Part shown: positions 5,766 to 8,022 of the stretch, piece by piece
Layout: each line of letters opens with the position of its first letter
Numbering within the stretch: the first letter of the stretch is position 1
Source: an uncultured Nitrososphaerota archaeon
Lineage (GTDB): Bacteria; Bacillota; Clostridia; Oscillospirales; Ruminococcaceae
Assembly: GCA_934869045.1 (NCBI GenBank)
Contig: CAKXAF010000116.1
Span: 1-8,022, forward strand
Direction of reading: 5' to 3'
DNA: 8,022 nt
Notes under the pieces: generated by a model
What the model saw: only the letters and a program-made list of their open reading frames with translations
Told to the model about the DNA's origin: nothing
Databases searched by the model: none
Made by a program: the position numbers and the translations under genes

Positions 5766-7046
5766 TTATTTGCCTTTTTCCTGCAGTTCGTGATTGTCCG
5801 GCGGAAGAACCGTGATCAGCACCTGCTTGACACGCTGGTCCTCCACCTCTCGAACAGTGACCTGCAGAAGGCCATCCCGAAACTGCTCTCCCGGCTCCGG
5901 GACCTTATCCAACTGCTCCATTACCCAGCCGCTGACGTTCTGGTAATCCTCTTCGTGAAGGCGGGCATCCGGAAAAAGCTCCGCAAACAAGTCTGCGACC
6001 TTCATATCCCCGCTGACCAGGCAGCTTCCATCCGGCTGGCGGGTCAGTTCCGAAACGATTTCCTCGTCTTCGTCCCAGATTTCGCCTACCAACTCCTCCA
6101 CAATATCTTCTACGGTGATGATGCCCAGAGTTCCACCGAACTGATCTGTTACCACCGCCATCTGGGTCTTACTCTTTTGAAAATCCTTCAGCAGCTCGGA
6201 AATCCGCTTTTTCGGCGGAACAAAGAGCACCTCTTGGACGATGCTTTTTAGAGGGAAATCCGGGCACCGGGTATACTCCCGAAAAAAATCCTTGTCATTG
6301 ATGATGCCGATGATATTATCAATGGTTTTATCATAGACCGGGATACGGGCAAACCGCTCGGTGAGCAGGACGTTTTTGACGGTTTCAACCGGCTCACGAA
6401 TGTCGACGGCGACAACATCCACCCGGTGGGTGATGATTTCACTGACCGTGATATCGGTAAATTCCATGGCCGACTGGAGAAGCTCGCTTTCATGCTCCTC
6501 CAAAACTCCCTCGTCCTCGATCTCCTCGATCATATACTTCAGTTCTTCCTCTGTCATGCTCGGTGCGTTTTCTTTGGAGCGAAACGGCTTCATCACCAGG
6601 GCTTTAAGCTGGACAAAAAGCCACACCAACGGCTTTAAAACGGTCATGATCCCCCACAAGACGGAGGCTACCTTCAGTGAGAAGGATTCTGCGTATTCCT
6701 TGGCAATACTTTTGGGGAGGATTTCACCAAAGGTCAGCACCAAAAGAGTCATGACAATGGTGGAAAGAGTAGGACCCAGGCTTCCGCCGAAAAGCGTCGT
6801 AAAAACGACGGTGGCGATGGCCGTGGCCGCAATATTGACGATATTGTTGCCGATGAGAATTGCGGAAAGCGCGTCGTCAAAGCGTTCGATTACCTCCAGA
6901 GCCCGGGTGGCCCGGCGGTCGCCGTTTTCCGCACGAAATCGCAGACGGATCCGGCTGACAGTGGAAAAAGCGGTCTCTGTTGCGGAAAAAAAGGCCGAAC
7001 CCGCAATCAAAAGTACGAGAACAACATATAAAAGAGGGTTTACCAA
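5766..7046 (-). CDS. CorC/HlyC (CNNM)-type CBS-domain membrane protein, probable Mg2+/Co2+ efflux transporter
   Basis: This 426-residue protein has the complete layout of the CorC/CNNM/"hemolysin C" family. An N-terminal DUF21/CNNM membrane domain spans about 1-150, with helices near 5-20, 60-85, 93-112 and 127-150, and includes FFSATETAFS (19-28), the GNNIVN block (66-71) and FGEILPKSIA (106-115). Two CBS domains lie at about 200-258 and 267-322 (RIPVYDKTIDNIIGII and GGTLGIITVEDIVEELVGEI). A CorC_HlyC domain follows at about 335-415. By family knowledge it exports or regulates Mg2+ or related divalent cations, with CBS domains sensing nucleotide; the older hemolysin name is not supported by function. 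The start is a TTG at 7046 with AAAGGA (7058-7063) 11 nt upstream; the only nearby ATG is out of frame. It follows recN by 27 nt and is probably co-transcribed. A bidirectional terminator lies just after its stop. Confidence 0.92.
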   Translation of the reverse strand: MVNPLLYVVLVLLIAGSAFFSATETAFSTVSRIRLRFRAENGDRRATRALEVIERFDDALSAILIGNNIVNIAATAIATVVFTTLFGGSLGPTLSTIVMTLLVLTFGEILPKSIAKEYAESFSLKVASVLWGIMTVLKPLVWLFVQLKALVMKPFRSKENAPSMTEEELKYMIEEIEDEGVLEEHESELLQSAMEFTDITVSEIITHRVDVVAVDIREPVETVKNVLLTERFARIPVYDKTIDNIIGIINDKDFFREYTRCPDFPLKSIVQEVLFVPPKKRISELLKDFQKSKTQMAVVTDQFGGTLGIITVEDIVEELVGEIWDEDEEIVSELTRQPDGSCLVSGDMKVADLFAELFPDARLHEEDYQNVSGWVMEQLDKVPEPGEQFRDGLLQVTVREVEDQRVKQVLITVLPPDNHELQEKGK

Positions 7047-7073
7047 ATCCAGTACATCCTTTCAAAACCGGTT

Positions 7074-8022
7074 CTAACAGACTCCGCTGTCACGGAGCAT
7101 GCTTCTCGCCGTCTGCCGCATCAGGTCGCTGACCGCGTCTGTGGACATGATGCGGGCGATCTCCTCTACCCGGCCGTCCAGGTCCAAAGGGAACACCTGG
7201 GTACGGGTCCGGCCGCCGGCACTGTCCTTACGGATCAGGAACTGTGCATCCCCCAGGGCGGCGATCTGCGCCGAATGGGTCACACAGAGAACCTGCCGGG
7301 CCGCTGCAACCTCCCGGAGCTTTCGACCGATTTTCTGAGCTGCCTTGCCGCTGACACCGGTATCAATCTCATCAAAAATTAGGGTCCCGATGTCGTCCTT
7401 ATCCGCCAGAGCACTCTTAATGGCCAGCATGATTCGGGACAGCTCGCCCCCGGAGGCAATTTTGGCGATGGGCTTGGGCGGCTCGCCCAGGTTGGCTGAA
7501 ATCAGCAGCTCCACCGCGGCGTCGCCGCCAGCCCCCAGCTTGACAGGAGTGAAGCGCGCCTCCATCCGGAGGTTGGGCATCTCCAAAAAGCGGGCCTCCT
7601 CCGCCACCCGGTCGGTAAAGCGACGAGCAGCCTCCCGGCGGTGCTCGCTCAAAGTTTTCGCCAGGGCTGCTGTTTCCTTTTTTAAGGACAGGGCGTGGGC
7701 GTTGAGCCGCCGAATCTCCTCCTCGGAAGAACGCAGCTCCGAAAGCTCGCGTTTAGCATCCTCCAAATAGTCGAGAATCTCCGAAACTGTGCTGCCGTAT
7801 TTCAGCTTCAGGGCATGGAGCTCACTGAGTTTCGCTTCAACCTGATCCGCCTCCTGCTGATCGTAATCCAGGGTAGAGAGCTGATCATGCAGGCTTGAGG
7901 CCCACTCGGAGAGCTCGATGGAGAGGCCCTCCAGCGCCTCTGCGGCTGAAGAAAATTCCGGAAAGTCGGAAAGGCTCTGCATTCCGTCCCGGGCGGAGGC
8001 GACGAGATCCAAAGCTCCGGGG
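7074..8022 (-). CDS. recN: DNA repair protein RecN, C-terminal part (5' end outside window)
   Basis: RecN is an SMC-like ATPase that acts in recombinational repair of double-strand breaks. The frame is open to the right edge, and the TTG at 8012 is internal (preceded by codons for Pro-Gly-Ala), so 316 of the family's usual 550-560 residues are visible. Seen here are the second half of the coiled coil (about 30-140 of the visible part), the ABC signature KIASGGELSRIMLAIK (184-199), Walker B GTLIFDEIDTGVSG (209-222) and the switch histidine in CVTHSAQIAALGD (H246). The C-terminus is normal (ARSMLRDSG). Walker A and the start lie outside the window. The family often has PGEPxKPLAKIASGGE; here the block reads LGEPPKPIAKIASGGE, a minor change. 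It is upstream of the CorC-type gene with 27 nt between them. No promoter is visible within the window. Confidence 0.95.
   Translation of the reverse strand, partial: PGALDLVASARDGMQSLSDFPEFSSAAEALEGLSIELSEWASSLHDQLSTLDYDQQEADQVEAKLSELHALKLKYGSTVSEILDYLEDAKRELSELRSSEEEIRRLNAHALSLKKETAALAKTLSEHRREAARRFTDRVAEEARFLEMPNLRMEARFTPVKLGAGGDAAVELLISANLGEPPKPIAKIASGGELSRIMLAIKSALADKDDIGTLIFDEIDTGVSGKAAQKIGRKLREVAAARQVLCVTHSAQIAALGDAQFLIRKDSAGGRTRTQVFPLDLDGRVEEIARIMSTDAVSDLMRQTARSMLRDSGVC

Noticed and set aside
5766..7046. CorC/HlyC-type protein as a true hemolysin or virulence factor
   Set aside because: The family name is historical. The DUF21, two CBS and CorC_HlyC domains point to ion transport.

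Overview
The window looks like a chromosomal segment of a moderately GC-rich, low-motility-of-content Firmicute. I estimate roughly 55-58% GC by eye. The best guess is class Clostridia, in the Oscillospiraceae/Ruminococcaceae range. The reasons are strong AGGAGG-type ribosome binding sites, TTG starts, compact intrinsic terminators, a CmpB-type putative ABC permease, a COG3910 ATPase and a DUF4130 (TIGR03915-type) protein. This placement is an inference; no rRNA or marker search was possible. I see no mobile element, CRISPR array, tRNA or rRNA. No stretch longer than about 255 bases lacks a gene.

Layout from left to right. (1) Bases 1-471, + strand: the C-terminal part of a DUF4130 putative DNA-repair protein, cut by the window edge. 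Its tail overlaps tail-to-tail with (2) 400-885, - strand, a small two-helix membrane protein of unknown function that has its own -10 box. (3) Bases 1025-3256, - strand, form a tight three-gene operon transcribed leftwards: an AraC-family regulator with a cupin sensor, a dCMP deaminase 4 nt downstream, and a COG3910-type ATPase that starts within the deaminase stop codon (ATGA). A TTGACA -35 box lies upstream and a strong hairpin terminator closes it at 957-1016. (4) Bases 3476-5077, - strand: a single-gene unit encoding a DEAD-box RNA helicase with a DbpA-type RNA-binding domain, a probable promoter at 5137-5165 and a terminator at 3326-3374. (5) Bases 5332-5733, + strand: a four-helix CmpB-family membrane protein. 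(6) Bases 5766-8022, - strand: recN (C-terminal 316 residues, cut by the right edge), followed 27 nt later by a CorC/HlyC-type CBS-domain membrane protein. A shared bidirectional terminator at 5734-5764 separates (5) and (6).

Functionally this is mostly housekeeping: DNA repair (recN, DUF4130 protein), nucleotide metabolism (dCMP deaminase), RNA remodelling (DEAD-box helicase) and membrane/ion transport. I did not find a clear new defence or mobile system. The most striking observation is that the DEAD-box helicase lacks motif III (SAT) and about 22 residues around it, while every other motif and the downstream domains remain in frame. Next in interest are the unusual AraC-deaminase-ATPase operon and the antisense-encoded tail of the DUF4130 protein.
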